45,795 nucleotides of DNA from an uncultured Alcanivoracaceae bacterium (GTDB lineage Bacteria; Pseudomonadota; Gammaproteobacteria; Xanthomonadales; Marinicellaceae). The DNA lies in the NCBI GenBank assembly GCA_913061105.1, contig CAJXVJ010000003.1, positions 1-45,795 on the forward strand. The letters are read 5' to 3'. The notes beneath the pieces are model-generated. The model was given only the letters and a program-made list of their open reading frames with translations, searched no databases and was not told the origin of the DNA. Within the stretch, counting starts at the first letter, position 1; each line of letters begins with the position of its first letter. Shown here in pieces: positions 24,167 to 32,166 of this stretch. The translations under genes and the position numbers were made by a program.

Positions 24167-24808
24167 TTATTCATCGTCATCATTATCATCTTCATCTAAA
24201 CCAGCCACGCTTGGATCATTGTACCAAGACATCAATGTGGCAGATAATTCTGGAACGCCTTCGTTTTTTAAACCAGAGAAAGTTTGAATGGTTGATGTAC
24301 GTGAAATATTCGCCATTTCTCGTTTAACCTCTAATAATGCTGCTTTGCGTTTACCGGATTTAAATTTGTCCGATTTGTTTAATAATACATGAGAATACAA
24401 ACCAGATTGATCGGCCCAATGTAAAAACTGTCTATCAAATTCCTTTAATGGGTGTCGTATGTCCATCACTATCACGACACCAATAAGGCTTTTTCTTTGT
24501 TGTAAATAAATATTGATTTCATGTTGCCAATGGGCTTTGACTTTTTTAGGCACTTTTGCATAACCATAACCTGGCAAATCGACCAGGCGTAAATTATCAC
24601 CCAAATCAAAACAATTCAGCAATTGTGTGCGCCCCGGTGTTTTACTGACTTTAGCCAGTTTCTTATTACCAACCAATGTATTTAATGTGGTGGATTTACC
24701 AGCATTAGATCGCCCAGCAATGGCTATTTCTAATCCTTTGTCATCAGGTAATTGAGAAACCTTATGGGCAGAGGTTAGAAACTGTGTTCGTGCAAATATA
24801 TTTTTCAT
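24167..24808 (-). CDS. engB: Ribosome-biogenesis GTPase EngB (YihA/YsxC)
   Basis: A 213-residue GTPase needed for assembly of the large ribosomal subunit. The G1 motif is AGRSNAGKST, G2 is the TPGRT segment, G3 is DLPGYGYAKV and G4 is LNKSDK. The protein ends in an acidic tail (GLDEDDNDDDE), longer than usual. I use the ATG at 24808; the frame continues to a TTG at 24829, which is less likely. Confidence 0.95.
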   Translation of the reverse strand: MKNIFARTQFLTSAHKVSQLPDDKGLEIAIAGRSNAGKSTTLNTLVGNKKLAKVSKTPGRTQLLNCFDLGDNLRLVDLPGYGYAKVPKKVKAHWQHEINIYLQQRKSLIGVVIVMDIRHPLKEFDRQFLHWADQSGLYSHVLLNKSDKFKSGKRKAALLEVKREMANISRTSTIQTFSGLKNEGVPELSATLMSWYNDPSVAGLDEDDNDDDE

Positions 24809-24948
24809 TGTTTTATTATTCAAACCCAATCATTTTAATGGCATTGTTAATTAAAACAGAACAAAGTCACTAAAACGCTAAGTTATGGAGAATTATTGAG
24901 CGGCCATTTTAAATCAAAGATTTAATAATTTCTATTTATCCCAGTTTC

Positions 24949-24979
24949 TTGGCTCATAAACAAAGGCTTCTGTTATAAT
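24949..24979 (+). promoter_or_regulatory. Putative promoter of rep
   Basis: A perfect TATAAT at 24974-24979 lies 31 bases before the rep ATG. The best -35 candidate is TTGGCT (24949-24954) with a long 19-base spacer. AAGG-AAAAA-CCTT near 24992-25004 could fold in the leader. The rest of the 24830-25010 gap shows nothing clear. Confidence 0.5.
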
Positions 24980-25010
24980 TCTTCGCTTTTTAAGGAAAAA
25001 CCTTCAAGAA

Positions 25011-26987
25011 ATGCTTAACCCCCAACAAAATTCAGCTGTTAGTTATTGTGAAGGCCCATTATTGGTCTTGGCTGGTGCTGGTTGTGGAAAAACCCGTGTT
25101 ATTACTGAAAAAATAGCCCATTTAATGGCATATAAAAGGGTCAGTCATCACAACATATTTGCCATAACCTTTACCAACAAAGCAGCCAAAGAAATGGCGC
25201 AGCGTGCGGCTAAAATGGTCAACTTACCTGAAGGTGAACGCTTGAGTATTTCAACCTTTCATGCCTTGGGTATGCGCATTATTCGTGAAGAAATAACACA
25301 CACTCCTTATCGTTTTGGCTTTAGTATTTTTGACAGTTCAGAAACCCACAACATAGTTAAAGACCTGTTACCAAAAGGCAGTAATCGCGAACAAATTAAC
25401 ACCATTCAATGGCAAATATCAGCATGGAAGAATGAGGGTTTGAAGGCAGAAGATTTAAACACCCAATTTACATTGGCCGAGCAAGTCTACCAAAAATACC
25501 AGCAACGGTTAATTGATTTTAATGCCCTTGATTTTGATGATTTAATCTTGCAGACATTAAATTTACTACAAAACAATGCTGAGGTATTAAATCGATGGCA
25601 AGATAAAATGCACTATGTTTTGGTCGATGAATACCAAGACACCAATGGTAGCCAATATAAGATGCTAAAACAATTGGTCAGCAAACACAGAAATATTATT
25701 TGTGTGGGTGATGATGATCAATCTATCTATGGTTGGCGCGGAGCACAAGCAGAAAACTTATCAATATTGAAACAAGATTTTCCAGAATTAAAAGTGGTTA
25801 AACTAGAACAAAATTACCGTTCAACTCAAAACATATTAGGAGCAGCATATGATGTTATTAAGCACAACCCGCATGAATTTGAGAAAAAACTCTGGAGCGA
25901 TTTGGCCATTGGTGACCTGATTAAAATCAGTAGCTTTAATTCGCCAGAAGAAGAATCCCTACAATTATCTGCAGAAATTGATTACCAACGCATACTCAAA
26001 AAAAACAATTTTTCTGATTACGCAGTTTTATACCGTTCAAACCATCAAGCTAAATTGGTAGAACAGGTTTTTCGCAGCAACAATATTCCCTATGTCATGA
26101 GTGGTGGAAGATCGTTTTTTGATTTCGCTGAAATTAAAGATGTTATGGCATATATTCGTTTGTTATGTAACCCAAAAGATAATTCAGCCTTTTTAAGAAT
26201 TGTCAATGTGCCAAGGCGTGGCATTGGTTCTTCTTCCTTGGCAAAATTGGCTCAAAATGCAGAGTCACAACACATGGGTTACTTTAAAGCAGCTGGCAAT
26301 GATTCAATGTTATCTAACCTTCCTGCCCGTGCCGCACAGAAATTAAAAGAGTTTCATGCCAATATTTTAAAACTACAAAAGAAAACCCTGGCTGGAATCA
26401 GGGCCGATGCCATTGTAGATGAGTTAATCACAGAAATTGATTATATTGCCTGGATTGCTCAAACCAGTAAAGACAAAACAGGCAAGTTTAACCGCACTAA
26501 ATTAGTGACAGATTTTCAAAAATGGATGCGTTCTTTTAGCAAGGAAAAAGACATGAACTTGATTGATGCTGCGGCTCAAATAACATTGCAAACCAATAAA
26601 GATGACAGCAGTAATGAAGATGCTGTGCAAATGATGACATTGCATGCTGCCAAAGGTTTGGAGTTCACCCATGTTTATATGATAGGTGTGGAAGAAGGCA
26701 TTTTACCCCACAAAAATTCCATTGAAGAAGACACGGTAGAAGAAGAACGTCGACTAATGTATGTAGGCATGACCAGAGCCATGCAAAACTTAAACATCAG
26801 CTTTGTTAAAAAACGAAAAAACAGGTTTGCCCAAGATGACACATTGGACGTAGGTCCAAGTCGATTTTTAGATGAGTTACCAGTTAGGTATATCAGCGGT
26901 TATGGGAAAGTAAATCAAAAAGACAAAGAAGACCAAAGTGTCAGTCGTAAAAGCCATCTTGCAGCTCTTAGAGCAATGTTAGATTAA
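25011..26987 (+). CDS. rep: ATP-dependent DNA helicase Rep (UvrD/Rep superfamily 1)
   Basis: A 658-residue SF1A helicase, close to the 670 residues of E. coli Rep, which helps replication forks past bound proteins. Motif I is AGAGCGKT near the start, motif Ia is AITFTNKAAKEMAQR, motif II is VLVDEYQDTN, motif III is GDDDQSIYGWRGA, motif IV is LEQNYRST, motif V is MTLHAAKGLEF and motif VI is RRLMYVGMTRA. The N-terminal LNPQQNSAV is the Q motif. Rep rather than UvrD is suggested by length and by PRRGIGSSSL; this distinction is moderately sure. Confidence 0.95.
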   Translation: MLNPQQNSAVSYCEGPLLVLAGAGCGKTRVITEKIAHLMAYKRVSHHNIFAITFTNKAAKEMAQRAAKMVNLPEGERLSISTFHALGMRIIREEITHTPYRFGFSIFDSSETHNIVKDLLPKGSNREQINTIQWQISAWKNEGLKAEDLNTQFTLAEQVYQKYQQRLIDFNALDFDDLILQTLNLLQNNAEVLNRWQDKMHYVLVDEYQDTNGSQYKMLKQLVSKHRNIICVGDDDQSIYGWRGAQAENLSILKQDFPELKVVKLEQNYRSTQNILGAAYDVIKHNPHEFEKKLWSDLAIGDLIKISSFNSPEEESLQLSAEIDYQRILKKNNFSDYAVLYRSNHQAKLVEQVFRSNNIPYVMSGGRSFFDFAEIKDVMAYIRLLCNPKDNSAFLRIVNVPRRGIGSSSLAKLAQNAESQHMGYFKAAGNDSMLSNLPARAAQKLKEFHANILKLQKKTLAGIRADAIVDELITEIDYIAWIAQTSKDKTGKFNRTKLVTDFQKWMRSFSKEKDMNLIDAAAQITLQTNKDDSSNEDAVQMMTLHAAKGLEFTHVYMIGVEEGILPHKNSIEEDTVEEERRLMYVGMTRAMQNLNISFVKKRKNRFAQDDTLDVGPSRFLDELPVRYISGYGKVNQKDKEDQSVSRKSHLAALRAMLD

Positions 26988-27027
26988 TTAATTGATTAAA
27001 ATTGTATAGTTGTGTTTTAATGTTTTA

Positions 27028-28503
27028 ATGCAAGCTCATTATACCCAAGGGTCAATTTACAAACACATCATCAGCATGTCACTTATGTCAGCTGTTGGTT
27101 TACTGTCAATTTTTATTGTTGATTTAGTCGACCTCTATTTTTTGAGTTTACTCGGTGAAATTGAAATGGCCTCAGCCGTTGGTTTTGCCGGAACTATACT
27201 GTTCTTTACCATTGCCATCAGTATCGGATTTATGATCGCCATGGGTGCCTTGGTTGCCAGAGAAATAGGGGCTAAAAATACGGAAGCAGCGAGATATTTC
27301 TTTGTTAATATCATGGTGATATGTATAGTTGTCGGTGTTATTGTTGGATTTTTTGTTTGGTTGTATACACCAGAACTATTGGCATTAATGGGAGCCAAAG
27401 GGCGCACCCTTGAGCTATCCAGTGCCTATCTGAGCATCATAGTTCCCTCATTGCCTATTTTATGTATTGGTATGGCAGCAACAGGTGCATTGCGTTCTGT
27501 AGGTGATGCCAAGCAAGGCATGTTTGTAACATTAATAGCCGGTATTGTTAATGCGGTATTGGATCCTATCTTTATATTTGTACTGGATATGGGCATTGAA
27601 GGCGCAGCTTGGGCATCTGTTATGGCACGCGTGGCGATGATGTTTTATGCCTTGTATTTTGTTATTAAGAAACACAATTTGTTAGTCAAATTCAAGGCAT
27701 CAAAATTTGTTGAGGACTTATCTGAAATATCAAAAGTTGCCATTCCTGCTATTTTAACCAACATAGCCACACCGATTGGCAATGCTTATATTATGTTTAC
27801 ATTAGCTGATTTTGGTGATTCTGCTGTTGCGGGATATTCAATTATAGGTCGCATTCTCCCAGTTGGGTTCTGTTTGGTTTTCGCCATATCTGGTGCCGTT
27901 GGTCCTATCATTGGTCAAAATCACGGCGCAGGATTATATGACCGTGTACGAGAAACCATCAGTAAATCATTTGTGGTAATTGTGCTTTACTGTATTTTTA
28001 TTTCACTCGTTTTATTTGTTATAAAAGACAACATTGTTTCTGTGTTTGGTGTTGATGGCGAGGCGGCAAATTTAATTGTTCTGTTTTGTATTTGGGTGGC
28101 AATACTCACTATTTTTCGAGGATTTTTATTTGTTGCCAATGCCAGTTTTAACAATCTTGGTAAAGCCAAATATTCTACTGTCATGAACTTTGGCAAAGCC
28201 ACTATTGGCACCATTCCTTTTGTTTATTATGGTGCCATGTATTATGGTGCGTTTGGTATTATGCTTTTTGAGGCCATAGGAGCGGTGGTTTTTGGTATCA
28301 TCAGTTCAGTCTTGGCCTTTAGAGTGGTAAAAACCATTGAAGACAATCATATCCCTGTTGTTGATGAAGACAGATCGAAACACATTGCAGAAACCCAACA
28401 TTTAGGTTCAACTGCTTCAGGCTTGGCCAGAACTATGGAATGCAACACTTATGAACATGGTTTTTGGAAGAGACAAGTACATAAAATAAGAAATCTATTT
28501 TAA
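27028..28503 (+). CDS. MATE-family multidrug efflux transporter
   Basis: A protein of about 491 residues with twelve predicted membrane helices in two similar halves, as in MATE exporters that expel cationic drugs using Na+ or H+. Landmarks are VDLVDLYFLSLLGE in the first helix, GALRSVGDAKQGMFV and the second-half copy IFRGFLFVANASFNNLGKAK. A cytoplasmic tail of about 45 residues (from FRVVKTIEDNH) is longer than typical. I start at ATG 27028; the frame extends to a TTG six codons upstream. It follows rep by 40 bases and overlaps the stop of the convergent gamma-glutamyltransferase by four bases. Confidence 0.9.
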   Translation: MQAHYTQGSIYKHIISMSLMSAVGLLSIFIVDLVDLYFLSLLGEIEMASAVGFAGTILFFTIAISIGFMIAMGALVAREIGAKNTEAARYFFVNIMVICIVVGVIVGFFVWLYTPELLALMGAKGRTLELSSAYLSIIVPSLPILCIGMAATGALRSVGDAKQGMFVTLIAGIVNAVLDPIFIFVLDMGIEGAAWASVMARVAMMFYALYFVIKKHNLLVKFKASKFVEDLSEISKVAIPAILTNIATPIGNAYIMFTLADFGDSAVAGYSIIGRILPVGFCLVFAISGAVGPIIGQNHGAGLYDRVRETISKSFVVIVLYCIFISLVLFVIKDNIVSVFGVDGEAANLIVLFCIWVAILTIFRGFLFVANASFNNLGKAKYSTVMNFGKATIGTIPFVYYGAMYYGAFGIMLFEAIGAVVFGIISSVLAFRVVKTIEDNHIPVVDEDRSKHIAETQHLGSTASGLARTMECNTYEHGFWKRQVHKIRNLF

Positions 28504-29939
28504 CCAGTGTTCTTCACCAAACCAACACCATTGCGACGGCTATCGCCAATCGCTAACTGTGATGAGCCTTGTGAAACTGCATTTATGCCTCCAAAATAAA
28601 GACTTCTTTGCTGCCATTGGTTAATATTTGAGTAGCGCTTTGCTAAGTTTTGTATGGTGGCTTGGTTTACGCCCTTTTCAATGTCTAATACACCGTTTTC
28701 ATAATGAAAACGCGGTTGATTTATGGCTTTATCTAAGGTTTTATTCTCTGCTATGATTTGCCAAATGACTTGAAACATGGCTGTTTTAATCCGATTAGAA
28801 CCCCCTGTTCCCAATGCAATGAGGTCATCTCCATTTTCGATTATGGTTGGTGACATCATAGATGCCATGCGGCTGTTTTCATCAAAATTAAAAAAACCTT
28901 TGGTATTAATGTCTTCTTCACCCAAAAAGTTATTAAGCATGAAGCCACAGTTTGGCACCATATATCCACAACCCTCGCCATTAGAGACCGTTAGGCTAGC
29001 CACATTGCCATCTTGATCAATGACGCTCATATGAGATGTGCCTTTTGAAGATTGAAAAACGTTTTGATTTTTAAGTTGATCGGCGTATTCCATGGCCATA
29101 ATCAGCTTATCGTTGATATCTCGAACTGGGTTTTTCAATGCATGTTTTAATTGTTCTATAATTAAGTATCCACCAGTAGTTGGTGCGGCATTGGTGATGA
29201 CTTTCCAATTATTTATCTCAGCAATTAGTGGTTCCCTAATGCTGACCTGATATGAATCAAAGTCAATTTTGCTTAATAATCCTGCGGATCGATTCATATC
29301 AGAAACTATGCTGTTTGCAGGATTACCACAATAAAACCAATCATTTGGCAGTTGTGCAAAATTTTCTAGAAAATTTGCTAAATCAGGATTGGCTTTAACA
29401 TCACCTAATGCTAGTAATTCTTCATTGTTTTTTGAAAAAATGGATTTCGCATAATCAGAATGGTTTATTATTGGTGATAAGATTTGGATTACATCTGCAT
29501 GTAAGGCATTCACTTCCATGCCAATTTTGGCTTTTTTAATGGCTGCACTGGCAATTTCAATTAAAGGCAGGCTTCCATAGCTTTCATGAATGGCGAATAT
29601 TCCTGCGGGAATTCCAGGTGTGGCAGCCGAAGCCATGCCAATGTGAAACTCTTGCTGGGTTGTTCCAAAATCCCCTTGAATGGGATAAAAATCCTTATCA
29701 TCCGTATTTTTTTTATGCGGTGTTTGGGCAAAGAAATCAAATATTTTGGCGGTCTTATTTTTTGGGTGAGCCAATAAATACCCGCCTCCACCTGGTGATG
29801 ATAACAGTGGCTCACAGACAAATGACATAAATAGGGCAGCTAGAATGGCATCATAGGCATTACCGCCTTTGTCTAAGATCTCTGCTGCTGCCTGTGTGCT
29901 GTGATAATTGCCTGTGGCAATGGTGTAGGATTTTAGCAT
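28500..29939 (-). CDS. Gamma-glutamyltransferase-family Ntn hydrolase, short and without signal peptide
   Basis: A 479-residue member of the gamma-glutamyltranspeptidase family. The predicted autoprocessing nucleophile is Thr301 in KGTSHMSVID, starting the small subunit. The SSPGGGGYLL block (47-56), GMASAATPGIPAG (101-113), AAPTTGGYLI (251-260) and GTGGSNRI match the family, GTGGSNRI replacing the usual GxPGGxxI. It lacks the N-terminal export signal of classical Ggt and is about 100 residues shorter, so it is probably cytoplasmic and may act on a gamma-glutamyl or acyl-amide substrate other than glutathione. Its start overlaps the end of dtd by 7 bases. Confidence 0.88.
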   Translation of the reverse strand: MLKSYTIATGNYHSTQAAAEILDKGGNAYDAILAALFMSFVCEPLLSSPGGGGYLLAHPKNKTAKIFDFFAQTPHKKNTDDKDFYPIQGDFGTTQQEFHIGMASAATPGIPAGIFAIHESYGSLPLIEIASAAIKKAKIGMEVNALHADVIQILSPIINHSDYAKSIFSKNNEELLALGDVKANPDLANFLENFAQLPNDWFYCGNPANSIVSDMNRSAGLLSKIDFDSYQVSIREPLIAEINNWKVITNAAPTTGGYLIIEQLKHALKNPVRDINDKLIMAMEYADQLKNQNVFQSSKGTSHMSVIDQDGNVASLTVSNGEGCGYMVPNCGFMLNNFLGEEDINTKGFFNFDENSRMASMMSPTIIENGDDLIALGTGGSNRIKTAMFQVIWQIIAENKTLDKAINQPRFHYENGVLDIEKGVNQATIQNLAKRYSNINQWQQRSLYFGGINAVSQGSSQLAIGDSRRNGVGLVKNTG

Positions 29940-30370
29940 TCTAAATTAAAAGTCACGGGTCCATCATTAACCAAGCTGATTTGCATATTGGCCGCAAACA
30001 CGCCAGTTTGTATGTTTAAATTTGTGGTTTTGGCTTGTTGTATCATGTATTCGTATAATTCTGCGCTTAATTTTGGATTGGCAGCACTTGAAAAACTGGG
30101 ACGCAAGCCTTTTTTTGTATTGGCCACTAGAGTAAATTGAGAGACCAAAAGTATTTCACCATTAATGTCTTCAACAGACAGATTCATTTTACCACCATCG
30201 TCTGAAAAGATACGGTAGGAAAGAAGTTTTTTCAACATTCTTTGAGTACTTTCCTTGGTGTCATCTTTCTCTACACCGACAAAGGCTAAAATGCCTTGTT
30301 TTATTTGGCCAACAGCTTTACCTTCCACATCGACACGGGCTTTCTTAACTCTTTGAATAAGTACTTTCAT
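29933..30370 (-). CDS. dtd: D-aminoacyl-tRNA deacylase (D-Tyr-tRNA deacylase)
   Basis: A 145-residue enzyme that removes D-amino acids, and glycine from tRNA-Ala, using the tRNA itself for catalysis. The two family signatures are present: SQFTL (77-81) and the C-terminal NDGPVTF, whose Gly-Pro pair gives chiral selection. MKVLIQRVKKARV is a standard N terminus. Length is normal. It is translationally coupled to the gamma-glutamyltransferase gene. Confidence 0.97.
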   Translation of the reverse strand: MKVLIQRVKKARVDVEGKAVGQIKQGILAFVGVEKDDTKESTQRMLKKLLSYRIFSDDGGKMNLSVEDINGEILLVSQFTLVANTKKGLRPSFSSAANPKLSAELYEYMIQQAKTTNLNIQTGVFAANMQISLVNDGPVTFNLEC

Positions 30371-30483
30371 GTAATCATTATAAATGAGAGCTTTGAAAAA
30401 TTCTCTAATTTTATTTATAAAAAAGTGAGAGATTAGTTGGTTTTAATTCATTAACTATTATGGAGATTTTATTTAATCTATTT

Positions 30484-30797
30484 GATACGGGTGTTTTGTA
30501 GGAAAAACACCTACAAAGGAAAAGTCTTTTACCTATATTTATTTTCTGATAAATACAGATAATGGATACATGGATGCGAGATAAATGATTTATCTCATTA
30601 TTGCTCTACTCACAACTATCATAAGGCTTGTGGTTGTTGGGTAATTAAGGATTGATAGGATTAGCAACAAATGATCGCGTAGGAAGGCAATTATTTGACA
30701 AACGGATTTGTGGCATAAGGATGTGTATTTCGGGGAAAAGGAATGGGTCAGGGAGACCATTTTTAAACCGCTGGGTTAATACCTGGCGGTTTTTTTT
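30484..30797 (+). ncRNA. Candidate CsrB/RsmZ-type regulatory RNA (CsrA/RsmA sponge)
   Basis: This part of the 437-base gap holds no ORF of note but shows the pattern of Csr/Rsm RNAs. On the plus strand GGA occurs at 30501, 30518, 30564, 30572, 30649, 30658, 30682, 30704, 30719, 30734, 30740 and 30752, plus one just upstream at 30462. Several are in hairpin loops: GGTGTTTT-GTAGGA-AAAACACC (30490-30511), ACAAA-CGGA-TTTGT (30698-30711), GGTC-AGGGA-GACC (30746-30758) and CAT-AAGG-ATG (30714-30723). A perfect 8-bp stem is at 30578-30596. The RNA ends in a strong terminator. In known members each A(N)GGA loop binds the translational regulator CsrA/RsmA and titrates it away from mRNAs. The 5' end is inferred from the first hairpin; I see no clear GacA box or good promoter. 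Size (~310 nt) is nearer CsrB than RsmZ. Confidence 0.75.
30765..30797 (+). terminator. Rho-independent terminator of the candidate Csr/Rsm RNA
   Basis: Arms 30765-30776 and 30781-30792 pair over 12 bp (two wobble pairs) around a UAAU loop, then run into five more T. The structure lies on the plus strand just outside the convergent zinc-ribbon gene. Confidence 0.88.
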
Positions 30798-30807
30798 ATT
30801 CCATTAA

Positions 30808-31173
30808 CTATTTTTTGCCAGCTTTATAGTTGCTTTTTGCAACATACATTGAGGCCCTAACTCCCACATACATTGCAAAGCCGATAAAAATCAAATAAAC
30901 ACCCCAATGGTTTAGAAAGTTAGCATTAAATCCATAATCAATGGCTTTGGCATAAGTCCATAACATTGGAACCAATCCAATAATGGCGATGGCCATGGCT
31001 GTAAAAGTCAACATTTTAAAACGGAACATTTTATCTCTGTATTTACGGTACCTAAGTACTTTCAAGCGTTCAAGATCATCACCGCTTTGATTCAAAGAGT
31101 ATTCACAGTGTGGGCACAGCTCTAATTTATCAGAAATTTGATTTTGACAAGATGGACATTTTATTAATGACAT
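30808..31173 (-). CDS. Small zinc-ribbon membrane protein
   Basis: A 121-residue protein. An N-terminal zinc ribbon has two CXXC pairs, CPSC (6-9) and CPHC (20-23), followed by a basic helix (about 35-52) and two transmembrane helices (about 54-74 and 88-107). I do not recognise a named family; many bacteria have such zinc-ribbon two-helix proteins of unknown function. It is a single gene converging on the candidate Csr/Rsm RNA, whose terminator ends 11 bases past this gene's stop. Confidence 0.75.
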   Translation of the reverse strand: MSLIKCPSCQNQISDKLELCPHCEYSLNQSGDDLERLKVLRYRKYRDKMFRFKMLTFTAMAIAIIGLVPMLWTYAKAIDYGFNANFLNHWGVYLIFIGFAMYVGVRASMYVAKSNYKAGKK

Positions 31174-31301
31174 AAGATAAATTCGTGTTGTTGACTTGTT
31201 TCATTTTAGCAAGTTATGGGCTAAATGGTTAATTTTTTAATCTGAGAAAGCTTTTTCATCATTTAAGTACGTGATATAAAAGGCCTCTTTGGATTTATAT
31301 C

Positions 31302-32165
31302 CTAACGGATGAGTAAAAAATTTGTATCACTTTGCTGTATCATTTTGGTGGTAAAACTACCGAAGAAGAACCCATGCAATTTACCATGGCTGAATGCTCC
31401 CATTGCTGTAATATCAATCGCATTTTGCTTTTGATAAGAGGTTAACTGTTCTATGGTGTCTCCCGTTAAAGCTTGGGTGATAATTGAATTGTTAGACTGT
31501 GATAAAACCTGCTTGGCTTCATCGGCCAAAGATTCTGCCAGTTTAATGTCACTATTGACACAGACCACATGGATTTCAAGTGGTTCTTTATAAATGTTTC
31601 CTTGCGTTATCATGCTGATGGCACGTTTGGATGTTGGGCTACCGTTGTAGGCAAACATCACTTTTGTTGGTGTTGTAAATTCTTTTTGGGCAATAAAAAC
31701 AGGTGTGTCAGTTGCTCGAATGGATTCTTCAAGATGAAACCCAAGCCCTTTGTCTATTATAGAATGGCTTTTGCCTTTAGAACCTAACATGACAAAAGCT
31801 ATTTCATCTTTTAAATCTTCAATGGCTTCAGGCAATGTGCCATGTCTAAGTTTGGCCACAACATTATCTATGCCTGCTGCTATGACTTTTTCTTTGGCTG
31901 AATTAATCAGTTCCTTGCCTTTTGCGATCAACTGTTTGCTTTCTATGCGCTCTTCATCTGAAAGCTCTTTTAACAATTCACGGCGAATATTGGGGGTAAG
32001 ATTGCCTTCGTGGTGGGCTTGTTCGCTTTTATGTGAATGTTCAATGATGTGTAATAGTTTGATAGTAAGCCCATTGCTTTTAGCCAACCAAATGGCATAT
32101 TGCACCAAAGAATCACTGATGGCTGAACCGTCTATTCCGACAAGTATGTATTTTGTGTTGTTCAT
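31302..32165 (-). CDS. Tandem universal stress protein (UspA) downstream of SulP
   Basis: A 287-residue protein with two UspA domains in a row. Domain 1 (about 1-155) has VGIDGSAISDSLVQYA and the nucleotide-binding-type LGSKGKSHSI; domain 2 (about 160-287) has FAYNGSPTSKRA and GAFSHGKLHGFFFGS, a GX2GX9GS-like loop. The second half keeps the ATP-loop pattern better, so ATP binding is likely but unproven. I start at ATG 32165, one base after the SulP stop; a GTG four codons upstream is possible. The tight pairing with SulP suggests it regulates or senses for that transporter. Confidence 0.88.
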   Translation of the reverse strand: MNNTKYILVGIDGSAISDSLVQYAIWLAKSNGLTIKLLHIIEHSHKSEQAHHEGNLTPNIRRELLKELSDEERIESKQLIAKGKELINSAKEKVIAAGIDNVVAKLRHGTLPEAIEDLKDEIAFVMLGSKGKSHSIIDKGLGFHLEESIRATDTPVFIAQKEFTTPTKVMFAYNGSPTSKRAISMITQGNIYKEPLEIHVVCVNSDIKLAESLADEAKQVLSQSNNSIITQALTGDTIEQLTSYQKQNAIDITAMGAFSHGKLHGFFFGSFTTKMIQQSDTNFLLIR

Positions 32166-32166
32166 A

